Shown here: one piece after another, positions 8,032 to 14,252 of the stretch
How the letters are laid out: each line of letters starts with the position of its first letter
Position numbering within the stretch: position 1 is the first letter of the stretch
Assembly: GCA_039935015.1 (NCBI GenBank)
Contig: JBDTLC010000009.1
Location: 1-18,318 of the forward strand
Reading direction: 5' to 3'
DNA from: Paralcaligenes sp039935015
Lineage (GTDB): Bacteria; Pseudomonadota; Gammaproteobacteria; Burkholderiales; Burkholderiaceae_B
Length of the DNA stretch: 18,318 nt
Program-made: the position numbers and the translations under genes
The notes under the pieces: model-generated
Told to the model about the DNA's origin: nothing
Databases searched by the model: none
Seen by the model: the letters and a program-made list of their open reading frames with translations, nothing else

Positions 8032-8934
8032 TTAAACCAATCCCACATCTTTCAACGAACTGCGCACCGTATTGTGATAGCGCGGATCTAGCGGAGTTAG
8101 CGGCAAGCGATAACCCAGTTTGGATAAACCCAGCTCGGCCACCGCCCATTTAACCGGGATCGGGTTGGATTCGATGAACAACACACTACTTAGATGCGCC
8201 AGGCGCCGGTTGAGTTCACGGGTACGCACTACATCTCCGGCAATCGCCGCCATGCACAACTGATGCATCAATTTGGGCGCAACGTTAGCCACAACGGAAA
8301 TATTGCCGCGCCCACCCAACAGCATCAGTGCCGCCGCGGTGGCATCGTCGCCGCTAAACACCTGAAAGGTGGCTGGCGCATCGCACAGCAATAAGGCGCC
8401 GCGCGCAATATTGCCTGTTGCATCTTTAATTCCAATAATGCCAGGCACTTGCGCCAGCCGCAAAATAGTATCGTTGGACAAGTCGGCCGCAGTGCGGCCG
8501 GGCACGTTATAAAGCACGCTAGGCAGGTCGGTCGCCTCGGCAATCTTACGAAAATGCTGGTACATCCCCTCTTGCGAGGGTTTATTGTAATAGGGCACGA
8601 CCGACAAGCCTGCCTGCGCGCCTACGGCCTGAGAGTGACGCGCAAGATGAATCGCTTCGGAAGTAGAATTTGCCCCAGTTCCGGCAATCACCGGCACACG
8701 ACCAGCGGCGTGCTCGACCGCTACACGAATAAGTTCAGCGTGCTCGTCGATGTTGACAGTGGGAGATTCACCCGACGTGCCCACCACCACCAGCGCGTCG
8801 GTGCCTTCGGCCACATGCCAATCGATCAGTTTGCGATACGAGTCAAAGTCCAGGCTGCCGTCAGGATGCATAGGGGTTATCAGGGCGACCATGCTGCCCT
8901 GAAATATGGGAATCGCAGAATCCGTACTAGCCAT
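8032..8934 (-). CDS. dapA: 4-hydroxy-tetrahydrodipicolinate synthase
   Basis: DapA condenses pyruvate with aspartate semialdehyde, the first committed step to lysine and diaminopimelate. Visible catalytic residues are the Schiff-base K170 (GIKDATGN), Y142 and R147 (YNVPGRT), T53-S54 (GTSGES) and Y116. All sit nine positions later than in E. coli (Y133, R138, K161), so ATG 8934 gives 300 residues against 292. A longer in-frame start at 8964 would overlap the only good SD (GGAG), which stands 12 nt before ATG 8934, a long spacing; the start is therefore slightly uncertain. It is downstream of the M50 protease gene (80 nt gap) and 17 nt upstream of bamC, probably co-transcribed. Confidence 0.94.
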   Translation of the reverse strand: MASTDSAIPIFQGSMVALITPMHPDGSLDFDSYRKLIDWHVAEGTDALVVVGTSGESPTVNIDEHAELIRVAVEHAAGRVPVIAGTGANSTSEAIHLARHSQAVGAQAGLSVVPYYNKPSQEGMYQHFRKIAEATDLPSVLYNVPGRTAADLSNDTILRLAQVPGIIGIKDATGNIARGALLLCDAPATFQVFSGDDATAAALMLLGGRGNISVVANVAPKLMHQLCMAAIAGDVVRTRELNRRLAHLSSVLFIESNPIPVKWAVAELGLSKLGYRLPLTPLDPRYHNTVRSSLKDVGLV

Positions 8935-9014
8935 GATGGAAACTATCTCCTCGAACTCGCCCAAATGGCGAACTTACTAAATTAACATGCAAGTTTACCG
9001 GATAAGCGCCCGGA

Positions 9015-9665
9015 TTATAAAAACCAATTAACAATTATTTGGCCCAAAGCCAGCAATGGCTGAAGAAATGCCCATAAAACGCCGCTTAACATCAGTACAA
9101 CAATAATCACCAAGCCGTAGGGTTCAATTTTGGAATACCGCCATGCCAAACGGCCAGGCAATAAGCTAAACACAATCCGTCCGCCATCGAGCGGCGGGAT
9201 CGGCAGCAGGTTCAAGGCCATCAGCACTAAATTGATTTGAATCCCGGCAATCATCATCTGAACCCAAAAATCGTTCTGGGAGGCGCCCGAATCAGCCAGA
9301 AACCGCAAGCCCAGCGTCCAGATAATTGCCATGATCAGATTGGATGCAGGCCCAGCGAGTGCCACCCAAAGCATATCGCGCTTGGGGTGGCGCAAGCGCC
9401 CCCAATCGACCGGCACAGGCTTGGCCCACCCGAATAACAGGCCTGCTCCTCCTAGGAGCTTAGTACTGAACAACAAAACCAAGGGTACGATTATCGTGCC
9501 CATAAGATCAATATGACGAATGGGGTTCAAACTGACGCGCCCAGCCTCATAAGCGGTGGGATCGCCGAACATCCGGGCCACGTAGCCGTGCGCCGCTTCA
9601 TGCAGGGTGATCCCGAACAGCACGGGCAACGCATATATCGTAATGCCTTGAATTAACGAATCCAT
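9015..9665 (-). CDS. Site-2-type zinc metalloprotease, peptidase M50 family
   Basis: A 216-residue polytopic membrane protein of the short S2P/YwhC-like group. The zinc site is HEAAH (H22, E23, H26) in the first hydrophobic segment; the third ligand is D160 in NLLPIPPLDGGR (152-163). The family-typical GWAKPVPVD and ALAGPASNL segments lie between them. At least four hydrophobic stretches are visible (about 8-28, 55-75, 100-120, 185-210). Start ATG 9665 has only a weak GGGA upstream. There is no PDZ or CBS domain, so this is not RseP. The substrate is unknown. It sits between the YciO-family gene and dapA on the same strand. Confidence 0.88.
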   Translation of the reverse strand: MDSLIQGITIYALPVLFGITLHEAAHGYVARMFGDPTAYEAGRVSLNPIRHIDLMGTIIVPLVLLFSTKLLGGAGLLFGWAKPVPVDWGRLRHPKRDMLWVALAGPASNLIMAIIWTLGLRFLADSGASQNDFWVQMMIAGIQINLVLMALNLLPIPPLDGGRIVFSLLPGRLAWRYSKIEPYGLVIIVVLMLSGVLWAFLQPLLALGQIIVNWFL

Positions 9666-9757
9666 ATAATCCCGAAAAATGCTGGCACAGGCTTAGAGCC
9701 GGTCCAACTGAAACAAACCAGGTTTGCTGGCGATTGGTCGCGCATATAAGGTAATAA

Positions 9758-10384
9758 TTATGCCAAGCCCAACGATGCGAGATCTCCTTGCCCTCGCCGG
9801 ATGATTTCCGGGATGGGGCCAGTCAGATCAATGACGGTTGTCGGCATGAGCGGACAGGCACCGCTGTCGATAATAGCCGCCAACTGGTTACCATAACGCT
9901 CGCGAATCAGCTGGGCGTCATTCAAAGGCTCGTCTTCGCCCTCAGGAATGAGCGTAGTGGAAATTAAAGGCGACCCCGCACATTCGATCAGGCCAAGCGT
10001 AACGGGATGATTCGGAACACGAATGCCTATCGTCTTGCGCGAAGGGTGAGACACCCGGCGCGGAACCTCGCGGGTCGCTTCAAGAATAAAAGTCCAGGGA
10101 CCTGGCGTAGCGATCTTCAACAGACGATACTGGCTATTGTCAACTCGTGCAAAATGGCCTATTTCAGCCAGATCGCGACACAACAGAGTGAGGTGATGGC
10201 GGCTGTCGAGACCTCGCAACCGCCGCAATGCGTCGGCAGCCGCCTTATCATCCAGACGCGCTAAAACAGCATAACTGGAGTCGGTGGGCACAGCAACCAG
10301 CCCGCCATCGGCAAGTAGTTGCCCAGCCTGTTTCAACAAGCGAATCTGGGGATTTTCGGGGTGAACCACAAAATATTGAGCCAT
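9758..10384 (-). CDS. YciO/Sua5/YrdC-fold protein (threonylcarbamoyladenylate synthase superfamily)
   Basis: The predicted product has 208 residues, nearly the length of E. coli YciO (206). The superfamily binds ATP, threonine and RNA; true YrdC/Sua5 members make threonylcarbamoyl-AMP for the t6A37 modification of tRNAs. Visible features are VAVPTDSSYAVLARL near the N-terminus, LRGLDSRHHLTLLCRDL, PGPWTFILEAT, the KTIGIRVPNHP motif and the C-terminal TTVIDLTG and RRGQGD. The wording of these motifs fits the YciO branch better than YrdC, so the biochemical role is uncertain. ATG 10384 has AGGA 8 nt upstream. It is 92 nt upstream of the M50 protease gene. Confidence 0.85.
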   Translation of the reverse strand: MAQYFVVHPENPQIRLLKQAGQLLADGGLVAVPTDSSYAVLARLDDKAAADALRRLRGLDSRHHLTLLCRDLAEIGHFARVDNSQYRLLKIATPGPWTFILEATREVPRRVSHPSRKTIGIRVPNHPVTLGLIECAGSPLISTTLIPEGEDEPLNDAQLIRERYGNQLAAIIDSGACPLMPTTVIDLTGPIPEIIRRGQGDLASLGLA

Positions 10385-10496
10385 GGAACGTATCCTAACA
10401 TTCTTGACGTTCCAGGTTGCGGTTTACCGCGATCCGCAGATCAGTGCCTAACACGCCGCATGTGACCCACCAGCCTGCGTGCCGATAAAAACAGGC

Positions 10497-10757
10497 CTAC
10501 TTATTTTGCACCGCGCCTTTGGCTTGGGATGCAGTGTCCATTTTCGTTTGATTGGTCGCCGACACTTGACCAGACACGGCCGTATTCGATGCTATGGAAC
10601 CAGCAGGAATCTTGGTCTCCGTGATCTTCAAAGTCGGTGGAATGTCAATTTTCTGAGCCGCAATCCAGGCTTCATGTGACATGTTTTGAGTCGCAGCCGT
10701 CGCCAGAGGACTTGCCAATACCGCAGACGCGAATAGAGTGAAATAAAGTTTTTTCAT
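10497..10757 (-). CDS. Small exported protein of unknown function
   Basis: I do not recognise this 86-residue protein. ATG 10757 (MKKLYFTLFASAVL) is chosen over the in-frame ATG four codons earlier because AAGGTG stands 9 nt upstream and the product begins with a textbook Sec signal peptide: two lysines, a hydrophobic core, and a cleavage site near PLATAA (residues 17-22). The mature part, about 64 residues, is polar, rich in Ala, Thr, Ser, Gln and Lys, has no cysteine, and contains IDIPPTLKITETKIPAG. A periplasmic location is expected. It lies 112 nt upstream of the YciO-family gene on the same strand. A possible promoter is at 10793-10820. Confidence 0.65.
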   Translation of the reverse strand: MKKLYFTLFASAVLASPLATAATQNMSHEAWIAAQKIDIPPTLKITETKIPAGSIASNTAVSGQVSATNQTKMDTASQAKGAVQNK

Positions 10758-10792
10758 GATATCCAACACCTTATAGTAGTTGCCGGATCTTT

Positions 10793-10820
10793 ATCCTAGC
10801 GATTCATGATCAACCTGCAA
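10793..10820 (-). promoter_or_regulatory. Possible promoter of the small exported protein gene
   Basis: On the minus strand, TTGCAG (10820-10815) and TAGGAT (10798-10793) are separated by 16 bases, about 36 bp before ATG 10757. The match is partial (3 of 6 and 4 of 6), so this is only a candidate. Confidence 0.3.
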
Positions 10821-10962
10821 AGAGCAATTCGCATCAATTCGTTACATCATGACTTTACTAGGTGGGTCGAAAAAAGAACACTTAATCAGGGTTTTCCCGT
10901 AGTTTCAGGGATGACATCACGAGGAGGCATGTTACGGATAGTTTCGATTTTTTTATAAATGC

Positions 10963-11012
10963 TGGGGTGCCCGATGGGGCTCGAACCCACGACAACTGGA
11001 ATCACGATCCAG
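10963..11012 (-). repeat. Displaced 3' half of tRNA-His, far att site
   Basis: These 50 bp match 14935-14984 at 48 positions, covering the anticodon arm, variable region, T arm, 3' acceptor strand and CCA of tRNA-His. The similarity stops abruptly within the anticodon stem. The two differences would damage a tRNA: the universal U33 becomes C, and one base of the 3' acceptor strand changes. That fits a non-functional leftover displaced by integration. Confidence 0.9.
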
Positions 11013-11062
11013 TTTCACAATCTGAAAATTGCGATAATAATCAGATGGTTGTGGATTTGGCG

Positions 11063-11070
11063 TTAGAACT
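11063..11070 (-). repeat. Inverted copy of the AGTTCTAA motif near the far att site
   Basis: TTAGAACT is the exact reverse complement of the motif at 14851 and 14871. It stands 50 bp inside the displaced tRNA fragment. The position mirrors the arm-site layout of lambda-type attachment sites. Confidence 0.4.
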
Positions 11071-11132
11071 AAATGTTCTTTTACACTCTAATGTTTATAC
11101 GGTTCTTCAGCCATCAGTTCTCATATTTTTCC

Positions 11133-11166
11133 GCAAAACAAGCCCATTGTAGGGCTATTATTTTGC
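11133..11166. terminator. Hairpin with AT-rich flanks, possible bidirectional terminator
   Basis: AGCCC (11141-11145) and GGGCT (11152-11156) pair around a 6-nt loop. Outer GCAAAA (11133-11138) and TTTTGC (11161-11166) can extend the stem and give a T-rich tail on either strand. It lies near the far end of the island with no complete gene next to it. Confidence 0.4.
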
Positions 11167-11210
11167 CTAGGCGCATGCTAAAGCTACTGTTTATTAATCA
11201 GCATTAAGCC

Positions 11211-11537
11211 ATGTTTACTCAGCTCGAGCTAAAAGCCATCCCGGACGGCAACCGTCGGCACAAAGACGTCTCGGAGCTGATACGCGAAATCAAACGGTTG
11301 TGCGGCTTTCTCGTGTCTACGCCCTGCAAGTCCCATTGGTGTTGGCGTGGGTAACACGTCTGTCAGAGAGATCACCCCCGGCCGTCAGCGCGGCAGGACG
11401 CCGATAAAGTGGATGCCAATACTCGGGCGGTCACGGACGTCCTGGCTGAACGTAGTAACCAAATCCAAAGCGGCTATGACGCTGTCCACGATGATGAGCA
11501 CGTCAACGACGAGATTGCAGCTATGGCTACTACATGA
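11211..11537 (+). pseudogene. Broken phage-type gene upstream of the DUF1643 gene
   Basis: ATG 11211 opens a 47-codon frame with protein-like composition at first (ELKAIPDGNRRHKDVSEL), ending at TAA 11352. In another frame, 11400-11537 reads ADKVDANTRAVTDVLAERSN and ends with TGA 11535-11537, overlapping the next ATG as ATGA, a normal phage gene junction. The two halves look like the start and end of one or two decayed genes joined out of frame. I do not recognise the family. Confidence 0.4.
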
Positions 11538-12091
11538 TGCCGCCCCCAGTGCGCGATTGGCCAGCGACGGAGACTGGTTATGGCAAAACGTTCGGAGATG
11601 CCATTATTCCGGAAGGCCCATGCGGCAGCTACCGCTATCGACTTACTCGCGAGCCGCTGACACCCTATCCCTGCCTTGGCACCGCCCTCTTCGTTATGCT
11701 CAACCCGAGCACGGCCGATGCCTCGCTCGACGACCCGACCATTCGACGTTGCCGTCGGTTTGTCGATAGTTGGGGCTGCGCTGGTATTACCGTCGCTAAC
11801 TTACATGCGCTGCAAGCAACCAACCCAATGGCTCTATGGAGTCATGTCGATCCAGTTGGGCCGGACAACGATATGTATTTATCTGGTGTTGCCGCCGAGT
11901 ACGAAGATGTCGTGTTCGCCTGGGGCAACAATGCCAAGCCAGGCCGCGTTGATAAAGTTTATTCAATATTCAAACGACGCGGTCGCAAGATCTGGTGTCT
12001 GGGCACAACAAAGTCCGGCGCGCCAAGACATCCACTCTATGTTCGTGGCGATCGGCCGTTAATCAGGTGGAAGCGACAAGAGCAGTCATGA
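11534..12091 (+). CDS. DUF1643 domain-containing protein
   Basis: The product has 185 residues and carries the hallmarks of DUF1643 along most of its length: a beta-rich start with YRYRLTR, then ALFVMLNPSTADA, DDPTIRRCRRF, ITVANLHALQATNP, DPVGPDND, VVFAWGNN, CLGTTKSG and PRHPLY near the C-terminus. The biochemical role of this family is not established; members are frequent in phages and islands. It is the longest intact frame in the island. ATG 11534 overlaps the TGA of the preceding broken frame (ATGA), so its original translation was probably coupled; no strong independent SD is seen. It could be expressed from an upstream island promoter, which I cannot identify. Confidence 0.85.
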   Translation: MMPPPVRDWPATETGYGKTFGDAIIPEGPCGSYRYRLTREPLTPYPCLGTALFVMLNPSTADASLDDPTIRRCRRFVDSWGCAGITVANLHALQATNPMALWSHVDPVGPDNDMYLSGVAAEYEDVVFAWGNNAKPGRVDKVYSIFKRRGRKIWCLGTTKSGAPRHPLYVRGDRPLIRWKRQEQS

Positions 12092-12165
12092 TCCAACAAG
12101 ATGGCTACTCGGTTGCCACCAGTGACAGAGTCGGTGTGAATTGCGCTGCTCACAAAAACGCGGCG

Positions 12166-12426
12166 TTATCTTTTCAACCGCCCCCACAAATAAGCGATAG
12201 CCGCAACGACCGCCATAGCCGTGATCGGATTGGCCCTGATGGCGTCCTTGCTACAAATCAGCGCACTTTCCAAAGCATCGCGTCCCTCGTCGATGGCGTC
12301 TATGGCAGCTACCTCAGCTCTGTTCGTTACGTCAGACGCCTTCGTGGCCGCGTTCTGAATCGCATTATTCACCGCGTCCGCACCCTCTTCGACCGCGTCT
12401 TTGGCGTTGTCACTAAGCGTTGCCAT
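12166..12426 (-). CDS. YqjD/ElaB-like (DUF883-type) small membrane-anchored protein
   Basis: The predicted product has 86 residues. ATG 12426 (MATLSDNAK) is preceded by GGGAGA about 7 nt upstream. Residues 1-65 are a charged, Ala-rich amphipathic helix without proline (DAVEEGADAVNNAIQNAA). Residues 66-86 are a C-terminal hydrophobic segment ending in basic WGRLKR. The DAIRANPITAMAVVAAIA part corresponds to the R-x-NP-W/T-(hydrophobic) tail of YqjD, ElaB and YgaM. In E. coli such proteins are tail-anchored in the inner membrane, bind ribosomes in stationary phase and are RpoS-controlled; whether this one does so is inference. A 17-bp palindrome lies about 75-95 bp upstream. It is encoded against the direction of the phage-type genes. 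Confidence 0.75.
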   Translation of the reverse strand: MATLSDNAKDAVEEGADAVNNAIQNAATKASDVTNRAEVAAIDAIDEGRDALESALICSKDAIRANPITAMAVVAAIAYLWGRLKR

Positions 12427-12502
12427 GGAGAATCTCCCGAATACAGGCACGTTGTGCCGACAGCTCAGTATTGATCCTCGAGCGGAAAGGAAGGGTTTTG
12501 GT

Positions 12503-12519
12503 TGAAACAGGCTGTTTCA
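12503..12519. promoter_or_regulatory. 17-bp perfect palindrome, possible operator
   Basis: TGAAACAG, one central G, CTGTTTCA: a perfect 8-bp inverted repeat between the zinc-ribbon gene and the YqjD-like gene on the minus strand. There is no T tract after it on either strand, which argues against a terminator. It does not fit the LexA box (CTG-N10-CAG). The binding protein is unknown. Confidence 0.35.
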
Positions 12520-12587
12520 GAATGTCATTTCGACGAGGAATCAACGCTATGACCCAGTATCTCCGCACAGGAGCAGCCATGAATGGC

Positions 12588-12761
12588 CTAAATATCAGGC
12601 GGCTCCCAAACAATCGGGTCTTCCTGATCCAATCCCCCCACGTTCACGAGTGCATTGCGCCCGTCGCATCCAAAGCAAATGAAATGGCAACCCTCGGAAT
12701 CAACTTTAGGTTTAACCGCATCAACCGCGAATTCCAAACTGCAATGTCTGCATTTCCACAT
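12588..12761 (-). CDS. Small zinc-ribbon-like protein, unknown function
   Basis: The predicted product has 57 residues. ATG 12761 (MWKCRHC) has a strong AGGAG about 6 nt upstream, so I prefer it to the in-frame start 19 codons earlier. Two CxxC pairs (CRHC at residues 4-7 and CFGC around 29-32) suggest one zinc ribbon or treble-clef knuckle. The C-terminus is acidic and Pro-rich (DQEDPIVWEPPDI). I do not recognise a named family. It is divergent from the phage-type block that begins at 12821, with 59 bp between starts, and may be transcribed together with the YqjD-like gene downstream. Confidence 0.6.
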   Translation of the reverse strand: MWKCRHCSLEFAVDAVKPKVDSEGCHFICFGCDGRNALVNVGGLDQEDPIVWEPPDI

Positions 12762-12820
12762 GGCGTTCTCCTGCGTAGAGCAGAGAATTTTTATACCGCC
12801 GCTGACGGACGGAGGCAATC

Positions 12821-13161
12821 ATGACATTACCCTACAGCAGCGCGACCAGCGGCGACAAGGCCCTGGGTCCCATCGCCATTGCGGGGCAACGTCTTAAAAA
12901 TGGATCGTCATTTTCTATGTGAGATCCGGCAAATGGACGTGCGCTTGCGACTGCGGGACGCATTCAATTGTTGGCGCCGCACAATTAAGAGCGGGAAGAT
13001 CCAGTGGTTGCAAAAAATGCGCCAACGTCGGTCGAGTTTTTAAGCATGGAAACGCCAATGAACGAAACGGGTTTCCTCCTAAATGTAGCGCCTGGCTCAG
13101 TCCATCCAGCGACCATCATGTACCGAATCAAGGCTGGAAATCCAGTCGCGATGAAAACTAG
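12821..13161 (+). pseudogene. Frame-broken phage protein with CxCxC zinc-finger fragment (HNH-associated type)
   Basis: ATG 12821 has GGAGG 5 nt upstream and begins MTLPYSSATSGDKALG, an N-terminus I associate with a common phage early protein. This frame stops after 33 residues (TGA 12922). At the run of five A at 12896-12900 the coding signal moves to another frame: KWIVIFYVRSGKWTCACDCG, then LRAGRSSGCKKC and HGNANERNG, stopping at 13161. Together GQRLK and KWIVIFYV read as one continuous protein. The WxCxCDCG...GCxxC pattern is typical of the N-terminal zinc finger of phage HNH/AP2-type homing endonuclease relatives; the nuclease part is absent. It is probably a deletion fusion plus a one-base frameshift. 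Confidence 0.5.
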
Positions 13162-13283
13162 CAATTCCCTTTCTTCGCCTGCCCTGGTGGACAGAAATTG
13201 CCATTTCGATTGTCGTGCCGATCATGGTAGCCATCGTCGCGATGGCCACCTCGGTCATTCACGTATCCAATACACCCGCTTAA
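13151..13283 (+). pseudogene. Small one-helix membrane protein with a one-base frameshift after the start
   Basis: ATG 13151 is followed by AAAA. Removing one A gives an unbroken 43-residue product: MKLAIPFLRLPWWTEIA, then a hydrophobic stretch (ISIVVPIMVAIVAMA), ending in TAA 13281-13283. As it stands, the ATG and the membrane-segment frame are out of phase by one base. There is no strong SD. It may be a decayed phage peptide. Confidence 0.35.
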
Positions 13284-13359
13284 CACGGACGCCATCAACC
13301 CAATCAGTAGAACTCGCAGCACTGTTACCCCCTTCGATTATTCGACGTACCGATTCTAG

Positions 13360-13452
13360 CGGCCTGAGGAACGCCAACGCGTGGCAAATTGTAACGAAGC
13401 GCTTCGCACGCTGAGAGAAACTTCTGGGCTTAAATCGAAGGAGCCATCATGA
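13360..13452 (+). pseudogene. 3' fragment of a phage-type gene
   Basis: After TAG 13357-13359 an open stretch of 30 codons reads RPEERQRVANCNEALRTLRE and ends in TGA overlapping the next ATG (ATGA at 13449-13452). The composition and the coupled stop look like the end of a real gene whose 5' part is lost. It has no usable start. Confidence 0.3.
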
Positions 13453-13550
13453 CCGCCGTCCTCCAATTTCTCACCACCCACTGGGCCGGTGCGCTGATTG
13501 TTACCGTGGCGCTCGCGTTCGATGCTTGGCTTATAAGGAAAGTGCTATGA
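13449..13550 (+). CDS. 33-residue single-helix membrane peptide
   Basis: ATG 13449 has a strong SD (AAGGAG, 5 nt spacing). The product, 33 residues, is one hydrophobic helix (HWAGALIVTVALAFDAWLI) with a basic end (IRKVL). It overlaps both neighbours through ATGA (with the fragment before and the frame starting at 13547), as in a compact phage operon. No homologue is recognised. It is too short for ordinary gene finders, but SD, coupling and composition support it. Confidence 0.5.
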   Translation: MTAVLQFLTTHWAGALIVTVALAFDAWLIRKVL

Positions 13551-13887
13551 CGCAGCGAGAACAGTTTGAGGAGTTGAAGAAAAGACGGTGGCCAGACTCG
13601 CTGGACGACTCGTTCATTATCGGCAGCGACGGAAAATATGAATTCGCAGCAACGGAGCGATGCTGGGAGCTTTTCCAAGCCGCAATGGCTGCATTGATCG
13701 CGTCTATGGGCGATCCTATGGCATTCGCGAATGTCATGCACAAGGACATGATCAGAGTGACATTAGCTTTACAAAGGACGATTACAACCCGTTCGGGATC
13801 CAAGGTAAAGACTACGACGAATCGTACCCAGTCACTTCTGAGCCACTCTACGCCCTTCTCGCTGAGTTTTTGAGGGAGAAAGTATGA
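13547..13887 (+). pseudogene. Phage hypothetical protein, frameshifted
   Basis: ATG 13547 has AAGGA 7 nt upstream and overlaps the previous stop. The first part (MTQREQFEELKKRRWPD, then YEFAATERCWELFQAAMAAL) resembles the many small phage proteins with a REQFEE...W..FQAA layout. From about 13756-13775 the protein-like signal moves to another frame: DISFTKDDYNPFGIQGKDYD, then LYALLAEFLREKV, ending in TGA 13885-13887, which overlaps the next ATG. The original frame continues as unlikely Ser/Thr-rich sequence to 13873. One indel in a gene of about 113 codons explains both halves. Confidence 0.55.
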
Positions 13888-14252
13888 GCGGCCGAGAATT
13901 ACTGGAACTGGCGGCTAACGCCATTGGCAAGCACATACCGACAGACCATGATCGAGAGCTTATGCGGCAGCGACTGCTCGAAAAGGAAGCCCTGGAAGCG
14001 TTCTGGTATCAACTCGGCGATATACCACCCCGGCGCTATAGCGACCTGTCCGAACCGCGCCCATGGAACCCACTAGTTAACGATGGGGCGGCGCTACGCC
14101 TCGCAGTGGAACTAAATTTGGATGTTTTCCAGGCCCCTAAGTTGGGGATGAACAATGGCCAAAACAAAAAACTCGACGAAGCGCCCAATCTCAACGCCTT
14201 TGTGGACCAAAACCTAGGTAGCGCGGCTGTACAAGCGCGTCGGCACGCTTAA
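13884..14252 (+). CDS. Phage early protein of unknown function
   Basis: ATG 13884 is preceded by GGGAG (5-6 nt) and overlaps the previous stop by ATGA. The frame gives 122 residues. MSGRELLELAANAIGK at the start and WNPLVNDGAALRLAVELNLDV (about residues 53-73, written across two motifs: WNPLVNDGAA and LRLAVELNLDV) are the two conserved blocks of a small phage protein commonly found next to integrase genes. The last 40 residues overlap the integrase start out of frame and look like read-through, so the original stop may be lost. Function unknown. Confidence 0.6.
   Translation: MSGRELLELAANAIGKHIPTDHDRELMRQRLLEKEALEAFWYQLGDIPPRRYSDLSEPRPWNPLVNDGAALRLAVELNLDVFQAPKLGMNNGQNKKLDEAPNLNAFVDQNLGSAAVQARRHA

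Noticed and set aside
8449..8985. 178-codon open frame on the plus strand over dapA
   Set aside because: Antisense to a certain dapA; low-complexity His/Arg-rich shadow translation.
10419..10430. GCGGT-TT-ACCGC hairpin before the YciO-family gene
   Set aside because: Short stem with a 2-nt loop and no T tract; not a credible terminator or operator by itself.
11995..12474. 159-codon open frame on the plus strand overlapping the end of the DUF1643 gene and the YqjD-like gene
   Set aside because: It overlaps two better-supported genes on both sides and its Arg-rich sequence is typical of an antisense shadow.
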